DNA from: Deltaproteobacteria bacterium
GTDB lineage: Bacteria > Myxococcota_A > UBA9160 > UBA4427
Direction of reading: 5' to 3'
Assembly (NCBI GenBank): GCA_016713665.1
Contig: JADJOR010000002.1
Coordinates: 372,001-436,000 of the forward strand
Length of the DNA stretch: 64,000 bases
A program made the position numbers and the translations under genes. This document shows, piece by piece, positions 17,552 to 26,294 of the stretch; the stretch's first letter is position 1; each line of letters begins with the position of its first letter. The notes beneath the pieces were generated by a model, which worked only from the letters and a program-made list of their open reading frames with translations, searched no databases and had not been told where the DNA came from.

Positions 17552-18202
17552 ATGAGAGTCCTGCTGATTGGCTTCGGGGCCTTCGGTCTTTGGTTCGCGC
17601 GCACGATGTGCGAGCTCGGCCACGAGGTGGTCGCGATCGAGCGGGACGGCGACATCGTCGATCGCCATGCGGATTGGGCGAGCCGGGTCTTCGTGGGGGA
17701 TGCGACGGATCCGGTCCTGCTCGAGCGGGCGGGGGCGCGCGACGTCGACGCGGCGGTGATCGGGACGGCCGAGGCGCTGTCGACGACGATCCTCGCGACG
17801 GTGGCGCTGCGGGATCTCGGGGTGCGCCAGATCTACGCGAAGGTCCGGAGCGAGAACGAGGCGCGGGCGCTCGAAGGACTCGACATCACGGAGGCGATCT
17901 TTCCCGAGCGCGAGGCCGCCTTCCGCCTCGCCCATCGCATCGCGACCTCCTCGGTCCTGCAATACACCCCGATCGCTCCCGGCTATTCGGTCCAGGAGAT
18001 GGCCTGCCCCGACGACTGGATCGGCCAGACGATCCTCGCGATCGACCCGCGCACGAAGCTCGGGGTCCAGGTCATCGCCATCCGCGACGCCCTGACCGGG
18101 GAGTTCCGGCTGCCGCCGGACCCGGGCGCGGTCGTCAAGCCCTCGGATTCCCTGGTCCTGGCGGGGAGCGACGAGGTCCTGGCCCGGCTGGCCTCGCGCT
18201 GA
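17552..18202 (+). CDS. ktrA: KtrA/TrkA-type RCK regulatory subunit of the potassium channel
   Basis: 216 residues, the usual KtrA length, with GAGGAGGGA just upstream. The N-terminal RCK domain has the Rossmann loop I-G-F-G-A-F-G (about 6-12) and an acidic residue ending strand 2 in V-V-A-I-E-R-D, which contacts the nucleotide ribose. A C-terminal RCK_C domain (about 135-216) includes L-A-I-D-P-R-T-K-L-G-V-Q-V and ends with P-S-D-S-L-V-L-A-G. KtrA forms a cytosolic octameric ring on the KtrB dimer; ATP opens and ADP closes the system. Only KtrB precedes it, so the pair is a complete transporter. Confidence 0.92.
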   Translation: MRVLLIGFGAFGLWFARTMCELGHEVVAIERDGDIVDRHADWASRVFVGDATDPVLLERAGARDVDAAVIGTAEALSTTILATVALRDLGVRQIYAKVRSENEARALEGLDITEAIFPEREAAFRLAHRIATSSVLQYTPIAPGYSVQEMACPDDWIGQTILAIDPRTKLGVQVIAIRDALTGEFRLPPDPGAVVKPSDSLVLAGSDEVLARLASR

Positions 18203-18284
18203 GGCCGATCGCGGATCCACGCGATAGAGTGGACGGGGTCCCCGGCCCTTTCCGACGCCGGCCGACGACGAGAGGAGAACAGCC

Positions 18285-19415
18285 ATGGCCATCACGCTCC
18301 CGAAGCGGATCATCTCCGCCGACTGCCACATCAACGAGCCGCCCCACGTCTTCGACAACGTGCCGGCGAAGTTGAAGGACCGCGCGCCGAAGATGCTGCG
18401 CGGCAGCGACGGCGGCGACGGCTGGAGCTTCGACGGCAAGACGCCCAAGCGGACCTTCGGCATCGAGGCGACCGCGGGCCGGGCCGCCGGGGACAAGAAG
18501 ATGTCGGGGCTGCGCTTCGACGAGATCCTGCCCGGCAACTACCAGGGCAAGGCCCACGTCGAGGACATGGACAAGGACGGCATCGACGTCTCGATCGTCT
18601 ATCCCGCCTACGCTGCCCAGGCCTACGTCATGTCCGACCGCGAGCTCGCCGTCGCCTGCATGCGCTCCTACAACGACTGGATCGTGGGCGAGTTCCAGGG
18701 CGCGTCGCCGAAGCGCATCATCGGGCTCCCGCTGCTGCCCGTCGACGACGGCATGGACGTCTGCCTCGCGGAGTTCGATCGCTGCGTGAAGGCGGGGGCG
18801 AAGGCGCTCCTGATCCCGGGCCTCCCGGAGCGGCCCTATCACGACCGCTACTACGATCGCCTCTTCGCCCGCGCATCGGAGTCGGGCATCCCCCTGACGT
18901 TCCACCGCACCTTCGGCGGCAAGCCCCAGGAAGCCGACTGGGACGGCATCGCCGATCTCAAGATCAGCGCCGGCGGAACCGTCTGGCGCTTCTTCTCGGC
19001 GACCCGGATCTTCACGTATCTGCTCTACGCCGGGGTCTTCGACCGCCATCCGAATCTCAAGATCGTGGCGGCGGAGGTCAACATGGGCTGGCTGCCCTTC
19101 TGGCTGCAGACGATGGAGCAGAACTACGACGTGCGCTCCGCGCTGAAGGACGAGACGATCCTCTCGGATCGAGCCCTGGTGGACCACATGGGGACGAACC
19201 TCTTCGTGACGATCCTCGACGACACCGTCGGCTTCGACCTGATCGCGAAGCATCCCTGGCTCGCCGAGAGCGCGATGTGGTCCTCCGACTATCCGCATAG
19301 CGTGACCCTCTGGCCCCGCTCGCGGCAGGTCCTCGCCGAGCTCGGCAAGGATCTCCGCCAGGACCAGCTCGACAAGATCGCCTTCGGCAACGCCGCGCGC
19401 GTCTACGGAATCTAG
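18285..19415 (+). CDS. ACMSD-type amidohydrolase (amidohydrolase-2 family)
   Basis: 376 residues. The start follows AGAGGAGA. The metal-site elements are A-D-C-H-I-N-E-P-P near residue 13, T-F-H-R-T-F in the middle and the terminal S-S-D-Y-P-H at about 326, as in aminocarboxymuconate-semialdehyde decarboxylase relatives. Members are cytosolic TIM-barrel metal enzymes that decarboxylate or hydrolyse ring-cleavage products. It is the first gene of a nine-gene plus-strand run (to 26705), with a 68-residue insertion-like region before V-E-D-M-D-K-D-G-I-D. Three further amidohydrolase-2 genes lie in this island. Substrate unknown. Confidence 0.88.
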   Translation: MAITLPKRIISADCHINEPPHVFDNVPAKLKDRAPKMLRGSDGGDGWSFDGKTPKRTFGIEATAGRAAGDKKMSGLRFDEILPGNYQGKAHVEDMDKDGIDVSIVYPAYAAQAYVMSDRELAVACMRSYNDWIVGEFQGASPKRIIGLPLLPVDDGMDVCLAEFDRCVKAGAKALLIPGLPERPYHDRYYDRLFARASESGIPLTFHRTFGGKPQEADWDGIADLKISAGGTVWRFFSATRIFTYLLYAGVFDRHPNLKIVAAEVNMGWLPFWLQTMEQNYDVRSALKDETILSDRALVDHMGTNLFVTILDDTVGFDLIAKHPWLAESAMWSSDYPHSVTLWPRSRQVLAELGKDLRQDQLDKIAFGNAARVYGI

Positions 19416-19426
19416 GAGCCCACGTC

Positions 19427-19957
19427 ATGGATCAGCCCAAGTACGGCGTCGTCTACAAGGTGCAGCCCGAGCCCATGGATCCCTCCGCGTGTACGCGCTT
19501 CGAGGCGGGGGCGGTGACCTTCGTGCTCGAATACCGCAGCGTCGATCCCGAGCGCCTCGAGCGGGCCTACGCGGGCCGCCCCGAGGATCTGGCGGAGATC
19601 CAGAAGTTCATGCCCGCCGGCGGGTTCACCGACACCGGCCTCTCGATCCACGTCCTCGGGACGCAGGACGGTCACGAGTACCTGCGCTTCGACGTCTTCA
19701 AGGACGACCCCCACTACCACTACGTCCACCCGACCGGCGACCGCAACCACTGGGTCCCCTTCGATCCGATCGCCGGCGGCGACATGTTCGAGTTCGCGCT
19801 GAGCTGTCTGCGCGAGCGGCTCGACTCGATGCTCGGCTTCGCTGGCGGCCGCGAGCTCGCGGCGCAGGTCGACCGCCGCCGCGTGGCGCCGGTCGTCGAT
19901 GCCCTGGAGAAGCGGGCGCGGGCGATCCAGGCGGAGCACCGCCTCGCCAGCGCCTAG
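19427..19957 (+). CDS. Conserved-looking protein of unknown function with His-rich motif
   Basis: 176 residues, not recognised. It begins 12 bp after the amidohydrolase and shares its operon. There is no signal peptide or membrane segment. The middle contains D-P-H-Y-H-Y-V-H-P (about residue 100), three closely spaced His residues followed by H-W-V-P-F-D-P, which could be a metal or ligand site. The C-terminal third is helical and charged (A-A-Q-V-D-R-R-R, V-D-A-L-E-K-R-A-R-A). Coding potential is strong: the frame is open with start, ribosome spacing and codon use like its neighbours. It may be a small accessory enzyme for the adjacent amidohydrolase. Confidence 0.75.
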   Translation: MDQPKYGVVYKVQPEPMDPSACTRFEAGAVTFVLEYRSVDPERLERAYAGRPEDLAEIQKFMPAGGFTDTGLSIHVLGTQDGHEYLRFDVFKDDPHYHYVHPTGDRNHWVPFDPIAGGDMFEFALSCLRERLDSMLGFAGGRELAAQVDRRRVAPVVDALEKRARAIQAEHRLASA

Positions 19958-19969
19958 CGCGCTGCGCTC

Positions 19970-19997
19970 GGCGACCAGGCGGCGACCAGGCGGCGAC
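19970..19997. repeat. Short 11-bp tandem repeat
   Basis: GGCGACCAGGC occurs twice in tandem followed by GGCGAC, in the 57-bp gap between the unknown-function gene and the ketopantoate reductase-like gene. It is probably replication slippage with no function. Confidence 0.5.
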
Positions 19998-20014
19998 GTC
20001 GGTGAAGAGGCGTG

Positions 20015-20992
20015 ATGCGAGTGGCGCGGTACATCGTCTACGGCGCCGGGGGGATCGGGGCGAGCCTCGGTGCCCAGCTCCAGCGCGCGGGCTGCGAGAC
20101 GCTCTTCGTCGCCCGCGGTGCCCAGCAGGAAGCGCTCCGGACGAAGGGCCTCGACTATGCGACGCCGGAGGGCCGAGAGCGGCTCGCCGTGCAGGTCGTC
20201 GGGCATCCCGAGGAGATCGGTTTCCGGGACGGGGACGTCGTCGTGCTCGCGATGAAGACCCAGGACTCGTTGCCGGCGATCGAGGCGCTCGCGCGCGCGG
20301 CGGGTCCGGAGCTCCCGGTGTTGTGCGCGCAGAACGGCGTCGAGAACGAGCGGCTCGTCCTGCGCCGCTTCCGGTCGGTCGTCGGGCTCGCGGTCTGGAT
20401 CCCGGCGAGCTTCGTCGATCCGGGGGTGGTCCGGAACTACGCCCCGCATGCGCCGATCGAGCTCGGGCGCTTTCCCGCCGGCATCGACGCGTGGACGGAG
20501 GCGGTCGCCCTGGATCTGCGGCGCGCCGGCTTTGCCGCCGAGGCGCGCGCGAACGTGCTCGCCTGGAAATACGCGAAGCTCCTGACCAACGCGGTCTCGA
20601 CCCTCGACGCGGTCTGCGGCTCGCGGGTCGGGCTCGACGACGTCTGCGCCGCGGTCAAGGCGGAAGGCATGGCCTGCTACCGCGCGGCCGGAATCGAGAC
20701 CGTGCCCGCGGCGGAGTACGAGGCCCGGGTGGCCTTCGCCGTCGCCGCGATGGGCGAGATCGACGGCGCCCCGCGCGCCGGCGGCTCGAGCACCCAGAGC
20801 CTCGCCCGGGGCCTCTCGTCGATCGAGACGGACTACGTGAACGGCGAGCTCGTGCTGCTCGGGCGCCTGCACGGGGTGGCGACGCCGGTCAACGAGGCGA
20901 TCGTCCGGTCGGCGAACGAGCTCGCGGCGAAGCGCCGCGCGGGCCCCTTCACGCCGGCGGAGCTGCGTCAGCGGATCGAAGCGCGGGGCTGA
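20015..20992 (+). CDS. Ketopantoate reductase-like (ApbA/PanE family) oxidoreductase
   Basis: About 325 residues. ATG at 20015 is chosen; GTG at 20012 is a one-codon alternative. The NADP-binding loop Y-G-A-G-G-I-G-A-S-L sits near residue 7, A-M-K-T-Q-D at about 80 and C-A-Q-N-G-V-E-N at about 105, all standard for the family. The catalytic Lys and following Asn fall in W-K-Y-A-K-L-L-T-N-A near 186. PanE makes pantoate for CoA, but many paralogues in catabolic clusters reduce other 2-keto acids. Its place between an amidohydrolase and an SDR suggests a degradative rather than biosynthetic role; that is inference. Confidence 0.85.
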   Translation: MRVARYIVYGAGGIGASLGAQLQRAGCETLFVARGAQQEALRTKGLDYATPEGRERLAVQVVGHPEEIGFRDGDVVVLAMKTQDSLPAIEALARAAGPELPVLCAQNGVENERLVLRRFRSVVGLAVWIPASFVDPGVVRNYAPHAPIELGRFPAGIDAWTEAVALDLRRAGFAAEARANVLAWKYAKLLTNAVSTLDAVCGSRVGLDDVCAAVKAEGMACYRAAGIETVPAAEYEARVAFAVAAMGEIDGAPRAGGSSTQSLARGLSSIETDYVNGELVLLGRLHGVATPVNEAIVRSANELAAKRRAGPFTPAELRQRIEARG

Positions 20993-21031
20993 GGGCCGGC
21001 GAATCGGAAGGATTGCGGAGAGGAGCACGGA

Positions 21032-21865
21032 ATGGATCTGGGATTGGCCGGCAAGACGGCGCTCGTGACGGGGGGCAGCAAGGGGATCGGCTCGGCGATC
21101 GGGGCCGCGCTCGCGCGCGAGGGCGTGCGGGTCGCGCTGTGTGCGCGGACGACGGCCGAGGTCGAGCAGACGGCGCGCCGGATCGCCGAGGGGACGGGCT
21201 CGGAGACGCTCGGACTGACGGGCGACGTGACGCGCCGCGAGGACATCGAGCGCGTCGTCGAGGAGGCGTCCCACCGCTTCGGCGGGATCGACATCCTGGT
21301 CAGCAACGCCGGCGTGCCCGGCGGCATCGGCTTCGGGCCGATCGACCGGATCGAGGACGCGAACGTCATGAAGGACGTCGAGACGAAGTTCCTGGGCACG
21401 CTCCGCGCGGCGCGGGCGGTCGTCCCCCACATGAAGCGCCAGGGCTGGGGACGCATCATCGGGATCGTCGGCCTGTCCGCGCGTTATTCGAGTCGCTACG
21501 TCGGCGATCGCAATCCGGACGGGAACTACAACTACTCGGGCGGTCCGCGCAATCTCGCCGTCATCCACCTCATGCGGACCCTGTCCCACGAGCTCGGCCG
21601 CGACGGCATCACCGCCAACGCCGTCCTGCCGGGCGCGACGCGCACCGTCGACCTCGACGCGATGCTCGGCCGCCGCTCGGACCGGGAGGGCAAGAGCCTC
21701 GACGCGCTCCGTCAGGAGACCTCGAGCATGAACGCGATCGGACGCTGGGTCGACGCGGAGGAGGTCGCCGACGTCGTGACCTTCATCGCCTCGCCGCGCT
21801 CGTCGAGCATCTCGGGCGAGGTCATCGCGGCGAGCGGCGGCGCCGGCCTGGGCGTCTTCATCTGA
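21032..21865 (+). CDS. Short-chain dehydrogenase/reductase with atypical active site
   Basis: 277 residues. The cofactor motif T-G-G-S-K-G-I-G is at about 12-19 and N-A-G is in the expected place, so the SDR fold is secure. The usual Y-x-x-x-K is altered: Y168 is followed by S-G-G-P-R, so the catalytic Lys position is Pro with Arg one residue later. A longer loop (R-N-P-D-G-N-Y-N) precedes it. Either the Arg substitutes or another Lys or Tyr serves. The C-terminus G-E-V-I-A-A-S-G-G-A-G-L is family-like. It overlaps the following CMD gene's first possible start and belongs to the catabolic run. Confidence 0.85.
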   Translation: MDLGLAGKTALVTGGSKGIGSAIGAALAREGVRVALCARTTAEVEQTARRIAEGTGSETLGLTGDVTRREDIERVVEEASHRFGGIDILVSNAGVPGGIGFGPIDRIEDANVMKDVETKFLGTLRAARAVVPHMKRQGWGRIIGIVGLSARYSSRYVGDRNPDGNYNYSGGPRNLAVIHLMRTLSHELGRDGITANAVLPGATRTVDLDAMLGRRSDREGKSLDALRQETSSMNAIGRWVDAEEVADVVTFIASPRSSSISGEVIAASGGAGLGVFI

Positions 21866-21888
21866 TGGAGCCGACGAGGAGGATGAAC

Positions 21889-22614
21889 ATGGAGCTTCGC
21901 AACGGACGCGCACGGGCCCTCGCCGTCGGAATCGGCGTCGGCCTCGACGGCGAGGCGACCGCAGGCGAGCCCACGGAATCCGGTCAGGCCGCGCCCGCGG
22001 AAGGACACCAGGACGGAGGCGCGGCCGGCCGCCGGCTCCCGCCGATGCCCGAGTCGGCCTGGAGCCCCGAGGTCCGGGAGATGCTCCGGGGAACCCAGGG
22101 ACGGGTCGCGAGCCTCGAGGGCAGCGGGCAGCGCAAGCCCGACGAGGTCCTCGCCATCCTGCGGACCATGGCCTACCACCCGCGCATCATGAAGCCCTTC
22201 CTCGGCTTCGCGACGGCGATCGCCCAGCAGGGGGCGCTCTCGCGCCGGGACTCCGAGCTGCTCGCGCTGCGGGCGTCGTGGAATTGTGGGAGCGACTTCG
22301 AGTGGGGCCACCACGTCAAGTACGCGCAGGTCGCCGGGCTCACCGACGCCGAGATCGCGCGCATCGCCGTCGGCCCGGATGCTCCGGGCTGGAGCGCCGA
22401 AGATCGGGATCTGCTCCGGCTCGCCGACCAGCTCCACGCCCGGCAGCAGATCGACGCCGCCCTCTGGCGGCGGCTCGACGCGCGCTTCGACGAGGCTCAG
22501 CTCGTCGAGCTGCCCTTCGTGGTCGGTCAGTACACGATGCTCTCGATGGTGGCGAACATGACGGGCGTCGCCCTCGAGTCGGGCCACGACCCGCTGCCGG
22601 CGGGGCCGCGTTAG
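21889..22614 (+). CDS. Carboxymuconolactone decarboxylase (CMD) family protein
   Basis: 241 residues. ATG at 21889 is best placed relative to GAGGAGG; ATGs at 21865 and 21883 are in frame. The first ~50 residues are a low-complexity Gly/Ala/Glu-rich extension. The CMD helix follows: R-R-D-S-E-L-L-A-L-R then N-C-G-S-D-F-E-W-G-H-H, giving the conserved Glu and His plus one Cys. Related proteins act on lactones or as decarboxylases or hydrolases in aromatic and alicyclic degradation. It lies within the same operon as the SDR and MFS genes. Confidence 0.82.
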   Translation: MELRNGRARALAVGIGVGLDGEATAGEPTESGQAAPAEGHQDGGAAGRRLPPMPESAWSPEVREMLRGTQGRVASLEGSGQRKPDEVLAILRTMAYHPRIMKPFLGFATAIAQQGALSRRDSELLALRASWNCGSDFEWGHHVKYAQVAGLTDAEIARIAVGPDAPGWSAEDRDLLRLADQLHARQQIDAALWRRLDARFDEAQLVELPFVVGQYTMLSMVANMTGVALESGHDPLPAGPR

Positions 22615-22629
22615 GCAATCGGAATCCGC

Positions 22630-23901
22630 GTGGCGAAATCCTATCTGCTCTCGCGCCAGGCGATCTGGATCGTGCTGGGCTGCCTCGTCTGCCAGGCGGG
22701 CGCGGGGCTCTTCTACGCGAGCCGCGCGCTCGCGCCGGACGTGATCGGCGAGCTCGGCTGGACGCGGACGATGTGGTCGTCGGCGATGGCGCCGATGATC
22801 TTCGTGACCTCGGTGCTCCAGGCGGTGATCGGGGCGGCCTGCGTCCGCTACGGGATCCGGCCGGTGCTGGTCGTGTCGGTGCTCTCGCTCGGGGTGACCT
22901 TCTTCGTGATGGCGGGGATGTATTCCCTGCCGGTCTTCTACCTCGCCACGATGTTCCTCGCGATCGGCAACGCCGGGATCGGCGACGTGTCGGTCGGGGC
23001 GGTGATCACGCGTTGGTTCGATCGCTCGCGCGGCGTGGCGCTGGGCTTCGCGTTCGCGGGGTCGAACATCGGCGCCGTCTTCTTCGTCCACGCGGTCACC
23101 GAATGGACCGGCCTCTTCGGCTGGCGCGGCGCATCGATCGCCCTCGGCGCCGTCTCGATCGTGGCGATCCTGCCTTTCGCCCTCTTCGTCGTCCGCGATC
23201 CGCGAGCCGGGGAGGGCGAGCAGACCGCGTCGACCGCCGCGCCGGGCGAGGTGTCGGCCGGGATCCGGCGGGTCGACGCGCCCGAGCCGGCGGGCGACGA
23301 CGACGTGGACCTCCGCCAGGCCCTGCGCAGCCCCGCCTTCTGGATCCTCTTCTTCACCATCTTCTGTTATGCCGTGGCCCAGCTCGGCATGCTCGACCAT
23401 CTGATCCTCCATCTGGTCGACCTGGGCTACGAGCGAGGCGAGGCGGCCAATGCGCTCGAGCTCACCGTCGGCGCCGGGATCCTCGCGAAGGTCTCCGCGG
23501 GCACGATCGCGCTCCGAATCCGGACTCGCCATCTGCTCGTCGCGAACACGGCGCTCCTGGCCCTGGGCGTGGCGCTCCTGCCCTTCGCGGCCGATCCGCG
23601 CATCCTGGCCGTTTCGGGCGTCGCCTTCGGCATCGCGACCTCGGCGCGCGACGTCCTGATTCCGCTCGCGACGGCCGAGTTCTTCGGCGCGCGCCACTTC
23701 GCCGCGATCTACGGCATGATGATGCTGGCCTATTTTCCGGGAGGCGGCCTCGGGCCGATCGTGCTGGCACGGGCCTACGACGTGCTCGGGAGCTACGAAT
23801 CGGGCTTCGCCGTGTTTCTCGGGATTCTCGTCCTGGCTTTGATCGGGCAGGTCTTCGCCGCGCGCCGGAGCTTCGGGATCCGTATGCCGGCAGCGGGATG
23901 A
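22630..23901 (+). CDS. MFS transporter (monocarboxylate/OFA-like)
   Basis: 423 residues with GTG start at 22630. About twelve hydrophobic segments are separated by a central charged loop (about 190-235). T-R-W-F-D-R-S-R-G-V-A-L-G between helices 4 and 5 is characteristic of the monocarboxylate/oxalate:formate antiporter group. It is an inner-membrane secondary transporter and the only importer within the plus-strand operon, so it is the likely entry route for the operon's organic-acid substrate. Its TGA overlaps an ATG of the CoA-transferase frame (ATGA). Confidence 0.88.
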   Translation: MAKSYLLSRQAIWIVLGCLVCQAGAGLFYASRALAPDVIGELGWTRTMWSSAMAPMIFVTSVLQAVIGAACVRYGIRPVLVVSVLSLGVTFFVMAGMYSLPVFYLATMFLAIGNAGIGDVSVGAVITRWFDRSRGVALGFAFAGSNIGAVFFVHAVTEWTGLFGWRGASIALGAVSIVAILPFALFVVRDPRAGEGEQTASTAAPGEVSAGIRRVDAPEPAGDDDVDLRQALRSPAFWILFFTIFCYAVAQLGMLDHLILHLVDLGYERGEAANALELTVGAGILAKVSAGTIALRIRTRHLLVANTALLALGVALLPFAADPRILAVSGVAFGIATSARDVLIPLATAEFFGARHFAAIYGMMMLAYFPGGGLGPIVLARAYDVLGSYESGFAVFLGILVLALIGQVFAARRSFGIRMPAAG

Positions 23902-23924
23902 GCAGCGAGACAGGGAGGGGATCA

Positions 23925-25133
23925 ATGCGGGTTCTCGAGGGCATCCGGGTAGTCGAGGTCGCGCAGTACGTCTACGTGCCGGTCACGGGCAGCGTGCTCG
24001 CGGAGTGGGGCGCCGAGACGATCAAGGTCGAGCCGCTCGGCGGCGGGGACGCCTATCGGGGCCTGCGCCGCACCGGCGCCCTCGCCGTCGAGGGGCCCGT
24101 CAACTTCGCCATCGAGCACGCGAATCGCGGCAAGCGCAGCATCGGCCTCGATCTCGCGAAGCCCTCGGGCCGCGAGGTCCTGGCCGCCCTCGTGCGTACG
24201 GCGGACGTGTTCCTGACGAACCTGCTGCCCGAGTCGCGGGCGCGATTGAAGGTCGAGGTCGAGGACGTGCGCGCCTGGAATCCGCGCATCGTCTACGCAC
24301 GCGGGACCGGCATGGGTGAGCGCGGCGCCGAACGCAATCGCGGCGGCTTCGACTACGCGACGTTCTGGGCCCGGGGCGGCAGCGCCTTTGGCGCGACGCC
24401 GCCCGGGGCGCCGCGGCCTTCGCCGATGCCCGGCGGCTCCTACGGCGACTCGCTCGCGGGGCTGACCCTCGCCGGCGGCATCTCGGCAGCGCTCTTCGCC
24501 CGGGAGCGGACGGGGACGGCGCCGGTCGTCGATCTCTCGCTCCTTGGCATGGGGATGTGGGCGATGGGCATGGCGATCGCGGGCTCCCTCGCCCAGGGAA
24601 CGCCGTGGACCCCGCTGCCCCGGGTCCCGGAGACGAACGCCCTCGCCGGGACCTATCGGACGCAGGACGGCCGCTGGCTCTGTCTCGTCTGTCTCCAGGC
24701 CTTCCGCTACTGGCCCGAGCTCTGCCGTGTCGTCGGCCATCCGGAGTGGACCCTCGACCCGCGCTTCGCGACGGCGGAGCTCTTGATGGCGAATAGCGCG
24801 GCCTGCATGGCGCTGCTCGACGCGCTCTTCGCGAGCCAGCCCCTCGCCCATTGGCAGAAGGTGCTCGCGCCCTTCAGTGGCGTCTGGGAAGTCATGCAGG
24901 ATACGCTCGAGGTGACCCGCGATCCGCAGGTCGCGGCGAACGGCTTCCTGTCGAAGGTCGAGGCGGGCGATGGCTCGACCTTCCAGCTGGTGGGCTCGCC
25001 CGTTCAGTTCGACGAGCAGCCGCCGTCGACGACGCGGGCCCCGGAGGCCGGGGAGCATACGGAGGAGATCCTGCTCGAGCTCGGCTTCGATTGGGACCGC
25101 ATCGGGAAGCTCAAGTCGGAAGGTGCGATATGA
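23925..25133 (+). CDS. Class III (CaiB/BaiF) CoA-transferase
   Basis: 402 residues. ATG at 23925 follows AGGGAGGGG; an ATG at 23898 is in frame but less likely. The N-terminal G-I-R-V-V-E-V-A-Q-Y, then A-D-V-F-L-T-N and R-G-K-R-S-I-G-L-D-L, mark the family. The catalytic Asp is D175 in S-Y-G-D-S-L-A-G. The enzyme moves CoA between acyl groups through an aspartyl-CoA anhydride, activating the carboxylic acid substrate without ATP. It overlaps the thiolase-like gene by ATGA, so activation and C-C bond cleavage are translationally coupled. Confidence 0.92.
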   Translation: MRVLEGIRVVEVAQYVYVPVTGSVLAEWGAETIKVEPLGGGDAYRGLRRTGALAVEGPVNFAIEHANRGKRSIGLDLAKPSGREVLAALVRTADVFLTNLLPESRARLKVEVEDVRAWNPRIVYARGTGMGERGAERNRGGFDYATFWARGGSAFGATPPGAPRPSPMPGGSYGDSLAGLTLAGGISAALFARERTGTAPVVDLSLLGMGMWAMGMAIAGSLAQGTPWTPLPRVPETNALAGTYRTQDGRWLCLVCLQAFRYWPELCRVVGHPEWTLDPRFATAELLMANSAACMALLDALFASQPLAHWQKVLAPFSGVWEVMQDTLEVTRDPQVAANGFLSKVEAGDGSTFQLVGSPVQFDEQPPSTTRAPEAGEHTEEILLELGFDWDRIGKLKSEGAI

Positions 25134-26293
25134 GCGCGTTTCGGGACCAGACCGCGATCGTCGGCATCGGCTACACGCCCTTCTCGAAGAGCTCCGGCGT
25201 GACGACCCTGACCCTCGCTCTGCGTGCGATCGCCGCCGCCCTCGAGGACGCGGGGCTCTCCGCGAAGGACGTCGACGGGCTCGCGACCTTCCGGGTCGGG
25301 GACTCGGTGCTCCCGATGGTCGTCGCCCAGAGCCTCGGCATCCGCGATCTGCGCTTCCATCTCGACCAGTTCGGCGGCGGCAGCGTCTCGCATGCGATGG
25401 TCGGGCAGGCGGCCCTGGCGCTCCACGCCGGCGTCGCCGAGACGATCGTCGTCTACCGCGCGCTCAACGCGCGCTCGGGCTTCCGCATGGGCGGCACCGG
25501 CCGCCCCCTCGTCGACGCCGTCGAGACCCAGTACCAGGCGCCCTACGGCTACTTCACGCCGCCGCAGCAATTCGCGATGGCCGCCCGTGCCCACATGGAC
25601 CGCTACGGCACGAAGCCCGAGCATCTCGGCCAGATCGCGGTCCAGCAGCGCGCCTTCGCCCGGGACAACGAGCGCGCGATGATGCGCGCGCCGATGACGA
25701 TGAGCGACTATCTCGCGGCGCGCTACGTCGTCGAGCCGTTCCGGCTCTTCGACTGCTGCCTCGAGACCGACGGCGCCGTCGCCCTCGTCCTGACCCGGGC
25801 GGAGCGGGCGCGGGATCTGCGTCAGACGCCGGTCCTGATCCGCGGGGCGGCCTGGGGCGGGGGCCAGACGCTCTACTCCAACGAGATCGAAGACACGAAT
25901 CGGACGGCGGCCGCCGACATGGCGCCGCGCCTCTACGCGATGGCCGGCGTCGGTCCGTCGGACTTCGATCTGGCCGAGCTCTACGACTGCTTCACGTACA
26001 GCGTCCTCGTCCAGCTCGAGGACTACGGCTTCTGCAAGAAGGGCGAGGGCGGCCCCTTCGTTGCGAGCGGGGCCACGGCGCGGGGCGGCGCGATGCCCGT
26101 CAATACACACGGCGGCTTCCTCTCCGAGGGCTACGTCCACGGCCTGAACCACGTCGCGGAGGCGGTCTCGCAGCTGCGCCACACCGCCGGTGCGCGTCAG
26201 GTTCCGGATGCGGAGCTCGCCCTCAGCACGGCGCAGCCCGGCTACGTCGCGGGGTCGACGGCGGCGATCGTGCTGCGGAGGGACGCAGCGTGA
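25130..26293 (+). CDS. Thiolase-superfamily protein lacking the nucleophilic Cys (SCP-x/Ltp2-like, possible aldolase)
   Basis: 387 residues of lipid-transfer/SCP-x thiolase type. The fold markers are I-V-G-I-G-Y-T-P-F-S, E-L-Y-D-C-F-T-Y-S-V and N-T-H-G-G-F-L-S-E-G-Y-V-H-G. Where active thiolases have Cys near residue 85-90 the sequence is D-Q-F-G-G-G-S-V-S-H, so there is no acyl-enzyme Cys. Steroid side-chain aldolases such as Ltp2 also lack it and work with a DUF35 partner; the next gene here is a DUF35 protein. I infer an acyl-CoA retro-aldolase or a non-thiolytic acyl transferase complex. It sits two bases from the CoA-transferase stop. Confidence 0.85.
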   Translation: MSAFRDQTAIVGIGYTPFSKSSGVTTLTLALRAIAAALEDAGLSAKDVDGLATFRVGDSVLPMVVAQSLGIRDLRFHLDQFGGGSVSHAMVGQAALALHAGVAETIVVYRALNARSGFRMGGTGRPLVDAVETQYQAPYGYFTPPQQFAMAARAHMDRYGTKPEHLGQIAVQQRAFARDNERAMMRAPMTMSDYLAARYVVEPFRLFDCCLETDGAVALVLTRAERARDLRQTPVLIRGAAWGGGQTLYSNEIEDTNRTAAADMAPRLYAMAGVGPSDFDLAELYDCFTYSVLVQLEDYGFCKKGEGGPFVASGATARGGAMPVNTHGGFLSEGYVHGLNHVAEAVSQLRHTAGARQVPDAELALSTAQPGYVAGSTAAIVLRRDAA

Positions 26294-26294
26294 G

